DNA of 64,000 nucleotides from Streptococcus mitis. Lineage in GTDB: Bacteria; Bacillota; Bacilli; Lactobacillales; Streptococcaceae. The notes under the pieces are model-generated. The model made no database searches, had not been told where the DNA came from, and was given only the letters and a program-made list of their open reading frames with translations. This document shows positions 41,508-52,507 of the stretch, one piece after another. The stretch spans positions 2,103,923-2,167,922 of the forward strand of contig CP014326.1 in assembly GCA_001560895.1 (NCBI GenBank), in the 5' to 3' direction. Position 1 is the stretch's first letter. Every line of letters starts with the position of its first letter. The translations under genes were made by a program, and so were the position numbers.

Positions 41508-42319
41508 AGCTTATCCTCTAGCTCACTTTCTGTCAAATAATTTTCAGGCAAATCATAGCCATGCTGGTGCAAAGAATGTTTTAATTGATTGGCAAAAGGA
41601 TCGTCTAATCCAATTTGATCTAAATCATTTCGAGAGAAAAGCTCCCTTGGACTACTAGTTGATTCAATTGCTCCTTTTTTCATGACCAATACGCGATCAC
41701 TCATAGCAACTTCTTCCAAATCATGTGTAATGGAAATGATCGTCATATCATAGTCTTTTCGAATTCCTTGTACTGTCTCAATCAGTTCTCTACGCCCCTC
41801 AGGATCCAACATACTCGTTGCCTCATCTAGGATTAGAATCGCTGGTCTTAGGGCTACAACGCCTGCAATAGCCACACGTTGCTTTTGACCACCTGATAGA
41901 CGCGCTGGCTCTCTCTTTTTGAAGTCCAACATGCCAACCAAATCCAGGGCTTCTTCCACTCTCTTTTTCATTTCTTGACGAGAAAGTCCCTGATTTTCCA
42001 AACCAAAGGCAACATCATCTTCAACAGTCGCTCCAACAAATTGATTGTCTGGATTTTGAAAAACCATACCGATTTGACGACGTATGCTCCAAACAGTCTC
42101 CTCAGTCAACTGTTGGCCATTGATTACAATCTCTCCAGATTCTGCTTCAAATAATCCATCAATTAACCGTACTGTCGTTGATTTACCACTACCATTATGC
42201 CCTACAATCGAAAGCCATTCTCCACGTTTCACGTGAAACGTAATATCCTTCACATCATAGTATTCCTGACTTTCTTTATAGCGAAAAGAAAGATTTTTTA
42301 CATCAATTATTGATTTCAT
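41492..42319 (-). CDS. ecfA1: ECF transporter ATPase A1
   Basis: A 275-residue ABC ATPase: Walker [10 protein letters not shown], signature [13 protein letters not shown], Walker [16 protein letters not shown]-loop [11 protein letters not shown]. It overlaps pgsA by 4 nt (ATGA). The coding sequence contains a parS-like palindrome at 42225-42240, corresponding to the residues around FHVKRGEW. Confidence 0.95.
   Translation of the reverse strand: MKSIIDVKNLSFRYKESQEYYDVKDITFHVKRGEWLSIVGHNGSGKSTTVRLIDGLFEAESGEIVINGQQLTEETVWSIRRQIGMVFQNPDNQFVGATVEDDVAFGLENQGLSRQEMKKRVEEALDLVGMLDFKKREPARLSGGQKQRVAIAGVVALRPAILILDEATSMLDPEGRRELIETVQGIRKDYDMTIISITHDLEEVAMSDRVLVMKKGAIESTSSPRELFSRNDLDQIGLDDPFANQLKHSLHQHGYDLPENYLTESELEDKLWELL
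42225..42240. promoter_or_regulatory. parS site inside ecfA1
   Basis: CGTTTCACGTGAAACG: the 14-bp core GTTTCACGTGAAAC is a perfect palindrome identical to the ParB-binding consensus; only the flanking base pair differs from the usual T/A. Confidence 0.85.
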
Positions 42320-42861
42320 TTCGAACCAAATGTCCCTTTAAATACATAGGCACTACCCTTGAAATAGTCATAGCCAGAGTAGATAGTGAAAAATAAGGCT
42401 ACATAAAGTAGAACTTGACCAATCAAAGTCCAATGTAATAGCAAGAAAATAATCGCAAACATCTGACTGAAAGTTTTAATTTTCCCAGGCATTGCTGCTG
42501 CTAAGACTGTCCCACCAGTTTCAACCAATAAAAGCCTTAAACCTGTCACAGCCAACTCTCGACAGATAATCACTGCAACAATCCAAGCCGGAGCCATCCC
42601 TAACTCAATCAACATAATAAAAGCCGACATAACTAGTAGCTTATCCGCCATAGGATCTGCAAATTTACCAAAATTACTGACCACATTCCATTTACGAGCT
42701 AAATATCCATCTAAATAATCTGTAATACTAGCAATAGCAAAGATAATAGCTGCTACTATATGACTCTCTATCGAATTTCCTACTGTTAAAATAAAGATAA
42801 AAATAGGTATAAAAAGAATTCGACCTATTGTTAAGAGATTTGGAATTTGTTCTTTTTTCAT
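42316..42861 (-). CDS. pgsA: Phosphatidylglycerophosphate synthase
   Basis: A 181-residue membrane enzyme making PGP, the precursor of phosphatidylglycerol, from CDP-diacylglycerol. The CDP-alcohol phosphotransferase motif D-G-x2-A-R-x8-G-x3-D-x3-D reads as DYLDGYLARKWNVVSNFGKF ADPMADK. Three to four hydrophobic helices follow. It lies 10 nt after rodZ. Confidence 0.96.
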   Translation of the reverse strand: MKKEQIPNLLTIGRILFIPIFIFILTVGNSIESHIVAAIIFAIASITDYLDGYLARKWNVVSNFGKFADPMADKLLVMSAFIMLIELGMAPAWIVAVIICRELAVTGLRLLLVETGGTVLAAAMPGKIKTFSQMFAIIFLLLHWTLIGQVLLYVALFFTIYSGYDYFKGSAYVFKGTFGSK

Positions 42862-42871
42862 TCGTTTTTCC

Positions 42872-43714
42872 TTAATTCTTAGTGAAGGTTATCGTAATTG
42901 TCCCAGTATAAGCTGTTAATTTAGATAAATCCACAGTCTGATTATCTACTGTCAAAGCAACACCTTTGACAACACCTAATGTAATGATAACAGGATTTGT
43001 TGTTGAAACGGTTGTTTCCGAACTTTTATTATCCGGTGATAAAGTCACACCACCCTCAAGCTCGCTTTCTGAAACACTGACCCAACTTCTAGCATCTGAA
43101 ACTGCCAATTGCAATTTAACTGTTTCCTTACTTGTCTTATAAGCTATTTCTACATGATTTCCTTCACCTGATACACTTATATCTGATTCTACACTAGAGG
43201 AACTGCTAGATGAACTACTACTTGAGGAGTGGGGAATAGAGCTAGTTGAACTTATTGAACTTGTTGATTGAACCACACTGTAATTAGAAAGAGAAGGCCC
43301 TTCTGGTTGAGTCTGGATATAATTCCAAACATAATAAGTCACAAAAATTACAATCGATAGTGCAAAGAGTACAAAATAAAATAAAGGTAAAAATGATGTT
43401 TTTTTCTTATTTTTCTTACTTGAACGTCTGCGCCCTGTCAACTCATCTTCATCAACATCCACTTCCTCATAAGTAATCATACTCCCAGAATCATAAGCAT
43501 CCAAAACAATTTGGTCATCTAACTCAACAGCCCATGCATATTTTTTCAAGAAAGAACGCGTGTAAAAAGGACTTGGAAGTTGATCGAAATCGTCTGCTTC
43601 CATTGCTTCCAACATATCTAACTGGATTTCTGTCTTTTTCTGCAATTCATCTAAACTCAATCCCTGATTGATTCTAGCTAATCGTAAAACCTCACCAATT
43701 GTTTTTTTCCTCAT
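42872..43714 (-). CDS. rodZ: RodZ-like helix-turn-helix membrane protein
   Basis: A 280-residue protein starting at ATG 43712-43714 (MRKKTIGEVLRLARINQGLS; ribosome site 9 nt upstream, too close for the ATG at 43723). A cytoplasmic HTH_25 domain (5-75) is followed by a transmembrane helix (about 108-130, FLPLFYFVLFALSIVIFVTYY), a Ser-rich linker with a 15-Ser stretch and an external DUF4115 beta domain. RodZ links the cytoplasmic elongasome scaffold with the wall machinery. Located directly upstream of pgsA. Confidence 0.9.
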   Translation of the reverse strand: MRKKTIGEVLRLARINQGLSLDELQKKTEIQLDMLEAMEADDFDQLPSPFYTRSFLKKYAWAVELDDQIVLDAYDSGSMITYEEVDVDEDELTGRRRSSKKNKKKTSFLPLFYFVLFALSIVIFVTYYVWNYIQTQPEGPSLSNYSVVQSTSSISSTSSIPHSSSSSSSSSSSSVESDISVSGEGNHVEIAYKTSKETVKLQLAVSDARSWVSVSESELEGGVTLSPDNKSSETTVSTTNPVIITLGVVKGVALTVDNQTVDLSKLTAYTGTITITFTKN

Positions 43715-43755
43715 ACTTGTCATCCCTTCTTTCTAGTGTCTATTATGATAGGTTA

Positions 43756-45039
43756 CTACGATGGGAATATTGTAAAATCAACTATATCCCCTTCATCTAT
43801 TAAGTGATGCCCTGCTTCAAGGACATCCTCTAAAGTAATTTCCTGTAAAATCTTTGGTAAATCAAAAATTGTCTCACCATGTTCAAAAGCATCATATTGC
43901 GTTGCAATAAATTCAAGAGAGTTCATACTACTGAAAAATTCTCCAAACATCTCTCTTTTGATAATATCTAAATGATCCTCTGTAATATCCAAATCCTTTG
44001 TAAAATTACGAATGGTCTTCCTAAATTGATGAGATAAAGCAACTGGCTCTTTCGTATCCATTGTCAACATAACAAAATGAAAGCGACTTGTAACTTCAAC
44101 TTCAAGAGATAAGGAAGCATCTATCTTACCTGATTCATATAATTTTTGAAAACGATCCGAAGTCCAACCAAACATCATTGCAAACAATAATTTTAATAAA
44201 ATATGATGTCGATAGCAATACACCTCAGCAACTTCTCGATTACCTCTAACCCCAATCGCTAGTTTGGGAGAAGATACTTCCATTCTCATACTGTCCGTTT
44301 GCTTTACATCTTGTAAAAGCAACTTTTCTTTTGATACTTCCTGAACATTTAGATCTTCCAGTTCTTTTCTTTCAAAATAGTCCTGTACTTGCTCCACATC
44401 AAAATTACCGACTAAGAACAAAGACATATTTACAGGCTTGTAAAACCTTGTGAAATTTTCTTGCAAATTAGTTAGATTGATTTGGGAAATGGACTCCTCA
44501 CTTCCAACTATATCAGTCGCTAAAGGTGTGCCAGGATATAAATTCGCTAAGGTTGAAAAGAATAAACACGAATCGGGATCATCTTGGTACATTTCTCGTT
44601 CTTGCTGGATAATATCCTGCTCTCTCAGAATGGAATCTTCGGTAAAATGTGCCGATGTTACCAATTCATCAAGTAAGTCTAAATTTTCTAAAAAATGAGC
44701 CGTTGCTGAAAAAAGATAACTTGTTTTTGTAAAGCTTGTAAAGGCATTACTATCTGCACCTAGACTCGTAAAAGCCGACATCAAGTCGCTAGAATCTTCT
44801 CTCTCAAATAATTTATGTTCAAGAAAATGAGCAATTCCTGCAGGATATTCTTTTACATCTCCGTCAACTTCTGTGACAAGCATATCTACCGAACCAAACT
44901 GTACAGTTACACTCCCGTAAACCTCTTTAAATTCCTTTTTAGGCAAAAGAGCAACTGTCAATCCATTTGACAAACGAGTTCGATAAACCATTTCTTTTAC
45001 AGCTGGATAGTATTTTTCTTCAAAAACAACCTTTGTCAT
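43756..45039 (-). CDS. yfmH: M16-family zinc peptidase YfmH
   Basis: A 427-residue peptidase of the M16 (insulysin/processing-peptidase) family. The inverted zinc motif HFLEH is at residues 71-75 (AGIAHFLEHKLFE), so the catalytic site is complete. It overlaps its paralogue yfmF by 4 nt, and the two probably form a heterodimer. Annotations link them with EF-P modification in Bacillus; the streptococcal substrate is unknown. Confidence 0.92.
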   Translation of the reverse strand: MTKVVFEEKYYPAVKEMVYRTRLSNGLTVALLPKKEFKEVYGSVTVQFGSVDMLVTEVDGDVKEYPAGIAHFLEHKLFEREDSSDLMSAFTSLGADSNAFTSFTKTSYLFSATAHFLENLDLLDELVTSAHFTEDSILREQDIIQQEREMYQDDPDSCLFFSTLANLYPGTPLATDIVGSEESISQINLTNLQENFTRFYKPVNMSLFLVGNFDVEQVQDYFERKELEDLNVQEVSKEKLLLQDVKQTDSMRMEVSSPKLAIGVRGNREVAEVYCYRHHILLKLLFAMMFGWTSDRFQKLYESGKIDASLSLEVEVTSRFHFVMLTMDTKEPVALSHQFRKTIRNFTKDLDITEDHLDIIKREMFGEFFSSMNSLEFIATQYDAFEHGETIFDLPKILQEITLEDVLEAGHHLIDEGDIVDFTIFPS

Positions 45040-46286
45040 TCTATTCCTTCCATAAAGTAAATCGCCTGTAGTTTCACATTATTAGCTGCTCTACAAATAG
45101 CATCTTTGTCAACTTGCTCGAGTTTTGCAATCCAACCTTTAAAGTCTGATGAAGATTTTCCAAGTAAGGCATTTTGATAAGTACGTTCAATCAATGAACT
45201 TTGATTATCTTGAGAAAGTAACAAAGACCGACGAATCATTTCCTTGGTCTGCTCTAACTCAAGCTCTGTAAAATAACCTTTTTTTAAATCAAGCAGTTGA
45301 TTATTCATCATTTTACGAGCCTGGTTCCGATTTTCTCGATCAATACCAGCATACATCCTCAAGAACCCACTAAATAAATCGAGCTGACTGGAAATGGTAT
45401 AAGCTAATCCAGCATTTTCACGGACATTTGTAAAGAGTTTAGAATGAGCAAATCCACCAAGTAAACCATTCATTACAATCATGGGTAAATGTTGCTCATC
45501 ACCATATTCAGCAGAGCAATGATAGCCCAACTCTAAAATGGACTGTCCCACATTTTTCCGAACCATACCTTCTTGTAGTATATTGGAATAAGGTTGACAA
45601 TACTGAACCTTCACATCTCCTTTTCTACCTTTAAAACCAAATGATTCTAATACATTTAGAATTTCAACCTCATTAAAATCACCTAGGAAAAAGAAATCTA
45701 TTCTGTCATTGGCCAAAAATTCTTGGAAACAAGAATAAGAACTTTGTGAAGTTTCAGCTAAAATACGATTTCGTAAATCACTATATTCCAATTGGAGACG
45801 TTCGTCATGAAAAAATAATTTATCTAATTCTTTATGTGCAAAATAAAAAGAATCATCCATATCAGCTGCTAAACTTGCTAGCAATTGTTTTTTCTCAATT
45901 TCAAATAAGGCCGAATCAAACCCATTATCAACTACAACAGGTGAAAAAAGAGTTTCTTTTACTAGTTCCAAAACCTGTGAAGTTAACACATTTTTCTTAC
46001 TTAAAAACTCATCACGAACATATGTGAATGTCAATTCTACAATGTGGCTTTGTCCTCTTCTAAAACAATTGGTTGACATATCTGTACCATATAGACTAGC
46101 CAAGTGTCTTCTCAAATCTTGAGAAGTAGGGTACCTCAGATTAGCAGTCTCTAGCATACTCGCACTCAACATGCGACCTGCGATCGTATCAAGAGATAAT
46201 GGAGCTGTAAAACGCACGGTGATTTTGTTCGTTTTAAACTTCTTTGATTGGATAAAATGTGTTGAAACTCCATGCACTAACTCCAT
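45036..46286 (-). CDS. yfmF: M16-family non-catalytic partner YfmF
   Basis: A 416-residue M16-fold protein. At the place where YfmH carries HFLEH it reads AGRMLSASMLETANLRYPTS, so the zinc-binding residues are missing and it is probably a non-catalytic partner. First gene of the long leftward envelope cluster (yfmF-yfmH-rodZ-pgsA-ecfA1-ecfA2-ecfT-mreCD), with an extended -10 promoter at 46314-46319 and a clear ribosome site (AAGGAGG). Confidence 0.9.
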   Translation of the reverse strand: MELVHGVSTHFIQSKKFKTNKITVRFTAPLSLDTIAGRMLSASMLETANLRYPTSQDLRRHLASLYGTDMSTNCFRRGQSHIVELTFTYVRDEFLSKKNVLTSQVLELVKETLFSPVVVDNGFDSALFEIEKKQLLASLAADMDDSFYFAHKELDKLFFHDERLQLEYSDLRNRILAETSQSSYSCFQEFLANDRIDFFFLGDFNEVEILNVLESFGFKGRKGDVKVQYCQPYSNILQEGMVRKNVGQSILELGYHCSAEYGDEQHLPMIVMNGLLGGFAHSKLFTNVRENAGLAYTISSQLDLFSGFLRMYAGIDRENRNQARKMMNNQLLDLKKGYFTELELEQTKEMIRRSLLLSQDNQSSLIERTYQNALLGKSSSDFKGWIAKLEQVDKDAICRAANNVKLQAIYFMEGIE

Positions 46287-46313
46287 GATTTACCTCCTTA
46301 TATACAGACTTCT

Positions 46314-46424
46314 ATTATATCACGAAAACCTGAAATTTTCTTGTTCTCTGTAACAGTTTTGAAATAAAAATCGCTTACATTTCTTCCTGTTTCTATCACT
46401 ATTTTTAGGAAAATATGATATAAT
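46314..46424. promoter_or_regulatory. Divergent extended -10 promoters of yfmF and yaaA-recF
   Basis: Leftward: TGATATAAT ending at 46314 on the minus strand (TATAAT 46314-46319). Rightward: TGATATAAT with TATAAT at 46419-46424. Neither has a good -35. Confidence 0.7.
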
Positions 46425-46444
46425 ACCAAAGATTGAGGTGAATT

Positions 46445-46813
46445 ATGGAATACAAATTATTTGAAGAATTTATTACCCTCCAAGCACTACTCAAAGAACT
46501 TGGAATTACACATAGCGGAGGAGCTATCAAATCATTTCTCTCTGAACATTCTGTTTACTTTAATGGGGAATTAGAGAGTCGTCGCGGTAAAAAACTTCGT
46601 ATTGGCGATAAAGTTGACATCCCTGACATGGACATTGACATCTTGTTGACACAACCCACTTCTGAAGAACAAGATGAATACCAAGCTGATAAGGTTGAAA
46701 AAGAACGGATTGCTAAACTTGTCAAAGAGATGAATAAGGGAGTTAAAAAAGACAAATCGAAACCTACTTCATCACCTAAAAGCAAACAAGCTCCACGATT
46801 CCCTGGTAGATAA
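46445..46813 (+). CDS. yaaA: YaaA S4-domain RNA-binding protein
   Basis: A 122-residue protein with an S4 domain ([34 protein letters not shown]) and a long Lys/Ser-rich basic tail. It is conserved next to recF in Firmicutes and may act in ribosome assembly. The tail makes this version longer than the Bacillus protein of about 71 residues. It is 2 nt from recF. Confidence 0.9.
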   Translation: MEYKLFEEFITLQALLKELGITHSGGAIKSFLSEHSVYFNGELESRRGKKLRIGDKVDIPDMDIDILLTQPTSEEQDEYQADKVEKERIAKLVKEMNKGVKKDKSKPTSSPKSKQAPRFPGR

Positions 46814-46815
46814 TC

Positions 46816-47913
46816 ATGTGGCTACAAAACCTATCTGTCAAAACTTTTCGTAATTACAAAGAGACGAAAATAGACTTTAATCCTAAATTGAATGTCTTTT
46901 TGGGACGTAATGCACAAGGAAAAACAAATATGCTAGAGGCTATCTATTTTTTAGCCTTAACGCGTAGTCATCGAACTCGAACAGATAAAAATCTCATTCA
47001 TTTTGATGAAGAACAACTTCATCTTTCAGGTCTCGTTCAGAAAAAAACTGGATCCATTCCTCTAGAAATCGAACTAACACAAAAAGGTCGTGTGACAAAA
47101 GTTAATCATTTAAAACAGGCACGCCTTTCAGATTATGTGGGACACATGAATGTTGTCTTATTTGCTCCTGAAGATTTACAACTAATTAAAGGAGCACCTT
47201 CAGTTCGACGAAAATTTATTGATATGGAGCTTGGACAAATTAAGCCAATCTATCTATCTGACTTAACCAATTATAATCACATCCTAAAACAAAGAAATAC
47301 TTATCTAAAATCAGCTCAAAAAATAGATGAAACCTTCCTTTCTGTGTTGGATGATCAGCTAATTGATTATGGATGTCGTGTAATGAATCACCGCTTAGAT
47401 TTCATAAAAAAACTAGAATCATTTGGACGTCAGAAACATTTTGAACTCTCTAATCAGATTGAAGAGTTGTCAATTTCCTATCAATCTTCTGTCAACCCAA
47501 CTGACCAAGAAGATTTATCTGAATCTTTCAAAATTGCTTTAGAAAAAAGTAAACCCCGAGATTTATTTAAAAAGAATACTGGTGTTGGTCCTCATCGAGA
47601 TGACATTTCTTTTTATATAAATGGGATGGATGCTAGTTTTGGAAGTCAAGGCCAACATCGTAGTCTCGTCCTTTCTATAAAATTAGCAGAAATCGAGTTA
47701 ATGGAAAGTATTACTACAGAATCTCCGATATTATTACTTGACGATGTTATGAGCGAGCTTGACAACACTAGACAGTTAAAATTATTAGAAACGATTTCTC
47801 AATCAATCCAAACCTTTATTACAACAACAAGCTTAGACCATCTTCAAAATCTACCAGAAAATCTAAGTATTTTCACTATTCAAGATGGTAAAGTTGTTGT
47901 AAATAAAACTTGA
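46816..47913 (+). CDS. recF: RecF recombination/replication-repair ATPase
   Basis: A 365-residue SMC-like protein loading RecA at single-strand gaps: Walker A GRNAQGKT, signature-type [19 protein letters not shown] and Walker [14 protein letters not shown]. Co-transcribed with yaaA; ends in a shared terminator with guaB. Confidence 0.97.
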   Translation: MWLQNLSVKTFRNYKETKIDFNPKLNVFLGRNAQGKTNMLEAIYFLALTRSHRTRTDKNLIHFDEEQLHLSGLVQKKTGSIPLEIELTQKGRVTKVNHLKQARLSDYVGHMNVVLFAPEDLQLIKGAPSVRRKFIDMELGQIKPIYLSDLTNYNHILKQRNTYLKSAQKIDETFLSVLDDQLIDYGCRVMNHRLDFIKKLESFGRQKHFELSNQIEELSISYQSSVNPTDQEDLSESFKIALEKSKPRDLFKKNTGVGPHRDDISFYINGMDASFGSQGQHRSLVLSIKLAEIELMESITTESPILLLDDVMSELDNTRQLKLLETISQSIQTFITTTSLDHLQNLPENLSIFTIQDGKVVVNKT

Positions 47914-47922
47914 CAACATTGT

Positions 47923-47954
47923 AAAAGAACTCCTATTTTTGCAGGAGTTCTTTT
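47923..47954. terminator. Bidirectional terminator, recF/guaB
   Basis: AAAAGAACTCCT (47923-47934) pairs with AGGAGTTCTTTT (47943-47954); the T-run works on both strands. Confidence 0.85.
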
Positions 47955-47962
47955 TATTTCTT

Positions 47963-49523
<1,561 letters not shown>

Positions 49524-49543
49524 ATGTTACAGGAAGAAATAAA

Positions 49544-49578
49544 AAACTATCTTTTCTTTGAGATAGAAATGATAGTTT
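49544..49578 (-). terminator. trpS terminator
   Basis: AAACTATC (49544-49551) pairs with GATAGTTT (49571-49578), and the minus strand continues TTTATTTC. Confidence 0.75.
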
Positions 49579-49592
49579 CTTGTAAAATAAAC

Positions 49593-50618
49593 CTAGTTAA
49601 AGTAATGAAGTCCCATTGCTCCTTTAACCTCAGATAGGGTTTGACCTGCAACTTCACGCGCTCTTTCACTACCTTTTTGAAGCATATTATAAACTTCTCC
49701 CATATCCTTAGCAAATTCGATACGGCGCTCACGAATAGGACCCAGTTCACGTTCTAATATTTCAAGTAGATAACGCTTGGTCTTCACATCACCAAGACCA
49801 CCTCGTTGATAATGTTCTTTCATGTCAGCAATTTCTTGAGCATCTTCTGGACGACCAAAAACATCTAGATAATGGAAAACCATATTTCCTTCAATTTTAC
49901 CTGGATCCTCAACGCGGATATGATCTGGATCTGTATACATACTCATTACTTTTTTACGCAAAGTATCCGCATCATCAGCTAAATAAATACCGTTATTGAG
50001 TGATTTAGACATTTTAGCATTTCCATCTAAACCAGGTAAACGCCCTGCTCTCTCATTTTCTGGATAAATACCTTCCGGTTCTACCAAGACATCACAGTTA
50101 TATGCATTGTTAAAAGAACGAACAATCTCGCGAGTTTGCTCAATCATTGGTTTCTGATCTGTCCCAACAGGAACATAATTAGCCTTGAAAGCCGTGATGT
50201 CAGCTGCTTGAGCGATTGGATAGACCAAGAATCCTGTCGGAATACTTTCCCCAAATCCTTTCTGAGCAATTTCTGTCTTGACAGTTGGATTACGCTCCAG
50301 ACGTGCTAATGAAACCAGATTCATATAATACATAGACAACTCAGCCAACTCTGGAATTTGACTTTGAATAAAGATTGTCGATTTACTGGGATCCAATCCA
50401 ACTGCAAGGTAATCCAAAGCCACATTTCCGATAGACTCTATAATGGTTTGAGGTTCTTTGGCATGATCTGTCAAGGCTTGTTGGTCAGCCAAGAATACAA
50501 ACATGTCATACTTATCCTCTTCCTGTAATAATACTCGATTTTTGAGACTTCCAACATAATGTCCAATATGCAATTTGCCTGTTGGACGGTCTCCTGTTAA
50601 AATAATGGGTTTAGTCAT
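49593..50618 (-). CDS. trpS: Tryptophanyl-tRNA synthetase
   Basis: A 341-residue class I synthetase: HIGH-type motif [10 protein letters not shown] and KMSKS ([10 protein letters not shown]) are both present. The 5' leader is short with no T-box. A TATAAT -10 (50647-50652) lies about 30 nt upstream; the -35 is unclear. Confidence 0.98.
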   Translation of the reverse strand: MTKPIILTGDRPTGKLHIGHYVGSLKNRVLLQEEDKYDMFVFLADQQALTDHAKEPQTIIESIGNVALDYLAVGLDPSKSTIFIQSQIPELAELSMYYMNLVSLARLERNPTVKTEIAQKGFGESIPTGFLVYPIAQAADITAFKANYVPVGTDQKPMIEQTREIVRSFNNAYNCDVLVEPEGIYPENERAGRLPGLDGNAKMSKSLNNGIYLADDADTLRKKVMSMYTDPDHIRVEDPGKIEGNMVFHYLDVFGRPEDAQEIADMKEHYQRGGLGDVKTKRYLLEILERELGPIRERRIEFAKDMGEVYNMLQKGSERAREVAGQTLSEVKGAMGLHYFN

Positions 50619-50766
50619 TTTGTTCTCCTTCGATATAGTCCCTTCAATTATAGCATTTTTTTAATGAAATAACCGAAATTTATCAAAATAAATCAACTTT
50701 GCTATTTACTGCTTTTTGTAAAGAGAGTTGTAAACATAATTTACACAAAATTGACAGATAAAAATT

Positions 50767-50795
50767 TGAATATTTCCGTATTTTCTAGTAGAATA
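50767..50795 (+). promoter_or_regulatory. ABC-F gene promoter
   Basis: TTGAAT (50767-50772), 17 nt, TAGAAT (50790-50795). Confidence 0.65.
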
Positions 50796-50823
50796 AATAT
50801 ATTACACATATAGGAGAAAAACA

Positions 50824-52446
50824 TTGCTTACAGTATCTGATGTTTCACTACGTTTTAGTGATCGCAAACTTTTTGATGATGTCAATATCAAATTTACAGA
50901 AGGAAATACTTATGGATTAATCGGTGCTAATGGTGCCGGAAAATCAACCTTTTTAAAAATTTTAGCTGGAGATATCGAACCTACTACTGGTCACATCTCT
51001 CTTGGTCCAGATGAGCGTCTCTCTGTTCTTCGTCAAAATCACTTTGACTATGAAGATGAACGTGCAATTGACGTCGTTATCATGGGAAATGAAAAACTTT
51101 ATAGCATCATGAAAGAGAAAGATGCTATCTACATGAAGGAAGATTTCTCAGATGAGGATGGAGTGCGTGCTGCCGAACTCGAAGGAGAGTTTGCCGAACT
51201 TGGAGGTTGGGAAGCAGAGAGTGAAGCCTCTCAACTCCTTCAAAATCTAAACATTCCAGAAGAATTGCACTACCAAAATATGAGCGAATTGGCCAATGGT
51301 GAGAAAGTAAAGGTTCTCCTCGCCAAAGCACTTTTTGGTAAACCAGATGTTCTTCTCTTGGACGAGCCTACCAACGGTTTAGACATCCAATCAATTACAT
51401 GGTTAGAAGATTTCTTGATTGACTTTGATAACACAGTCATCGTAGTATCCCATGACCGTCACTTCTTGAATAAAGTATGTACCCACATGGCAGACCTTGA
51501 CTTTGGAAAAATCAAACTCTATGTCGGAAACTATGACTTCTGGAAGGAATCTTCTGAGCTTGCTGCTAAATTGCTAGCAGACCGTAATGCCAAAGCAGAA
51601 GAAAAAATTAAGCAATTGCAAGAATTCGTTGCTCGTTTCTCTGCCAATGCTTCTAAATCAAGACAAGCAACATCGCGTAAGAAAATGCTTGATAAGATTG
51701 AGCTAGAAGAGATTGTACCATCTAGTCGTAAATATCCATTTATTAACTTTAAAGCAGAACGTGAGATCGGTAATGATCTCTTGACAGTAGAAAATCTAAC
51801 TGTAAAGATTGATGGTGAAACTATTTTAGATAATATCAGCTTTATCTTGCGTCCAGGTGATAAGACAGCTCTTATTGGACAAAATGATATCCAAACGACT
51901 GCATTAATTCGTGCAATCATGGGAGATATTGACTATGAAGGAACTGTCAAGTGGGGAGTTACAACTAGTCAATCTTACCTGCCAAAAGATAACTCAGCTG
52001 ATTTTGCAGGGGGAGAATCAATTCTTGACTGGTTGCGTCAATTCGCAAGTAAAGAAGAAGATGACAATACTTTCCTACGCGGTTTCCTTGGCCGTATGCT
52101 CTTCTCTGGGGATGAAGTTAACAAACCTGTCAACGTCTTGTCAGGAGGAGAAAAAGTTCGTGTTATGCTTTCAAAACTCATGCTCTTGAAATCAAATGTG
52201 CTTGTCCTCGATGATCCAACCAATCACTTGGACTTGGAATCTATCTCAAGTTTGAATGATGGATTGAAAAACTTTAAAGAATCAATCATCTTTGCCAGTC
52301 ATGACCACGAGTTTATTCAAACTCTAGCCAACCATATCATTGTCTTGTCTAAAAATGGCGTCATTGACCGTATCGATGAAACCTATGATGAATTCCTAGA
52401 GAATGCAGAAGTACAAGCAAAAGTTAAAGAACTTTGGAAAGACTAA
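50824..52446 (+). CDS. ABC-F ATPase, YkpA/YbiT type
   Basis: A 540-residue soluble twin-ABC protein of the ribosome-associated ABC-F class, with a TTG start (AGGAG 7 nt upstream). First cassette: Walker A GANGAGKST, Walker B LLLDEPTNGLD. Second cassette: signature LSGGEKVR and LVLDDPTNHLD, but its Walker A position reads GQNDIQTT, lacking the P-loop lysine. As I recall, this degenerate second site is shared with Bacillus YkpA. The first signature is ELANGEKVK, not LSGGQ. Probably a translation factor and not a transporter. Confidence 0.9.
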   Translation: MLTVSDVSLRFSDRKLFDDVNIKFTEGNTYGLIGANGAGKSTFLKILAGDIEPTTGHISLGPDERLSVLRQNHFDYEDERAIDVVIMGNEKLYSIMKEKDAIYMKEDFSDEDGVRAAELEGEFAELGGWEAESEASQLLQNLNIPEELHYQNMSELANGEKVKVLLAKALFGKPDVLLLDEPTNGLDIQSITWLEDFLIDFDNTVIVVSHDRHFLNKVCTHMADLDFGKIKLYVGNYDFWKESSELAAKLLADRNAKAEEKIKQLQEFVARFSANASKSRQATSRKKMLDKIELEEIVPSSRKYPFINFKAEREIGNDLLTVENLTVKIDGETILDNISFILRPGDKTALIGQNDIQTTALIRAIMGDIDYEGTVKWGVTTSQSYLPKDNSADFAGGESILDWLRQFASKEEDDNTFLRGFLGRMLFSGDEVNKPVNVLSGGEKVRVMLSKLMLLKSNVLVLDDPTNHLDLESISSLNDGLKNFKESIIFASHDHEFIQTLANHIIVLSKNGVIDRIDETYDEFLENAEVQAKVKELWKD

Positions 52447-52456
52447 ATAAAACTTC

Positions 52457-52491
52457 AAAACTCAGTTGGGTTAACCAGCTGAGTTTTCTAA
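52457..52491 (+). terminator. Terminator of ABC-F gene
   Basis: AAAACTCAG (52457-52465) pairs with CTGAGTTTT (52479-52487), with inner TTGG/CCAG pairing, then CTAAC; the T-run is in the stem arm. Confidence 0.7.
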
Positions 52492-52507
52492 CATCTTATG
52501 AGGTAAC

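Noticed and set aside
51860..51920. Frameshift or damage in the second nucleotide-binding site of the ABC-F protein
   Set aside because: The frame is intact and the degenerate P-loop appears to be a feature of the YkpA/YbiT subgroup as I recall it.
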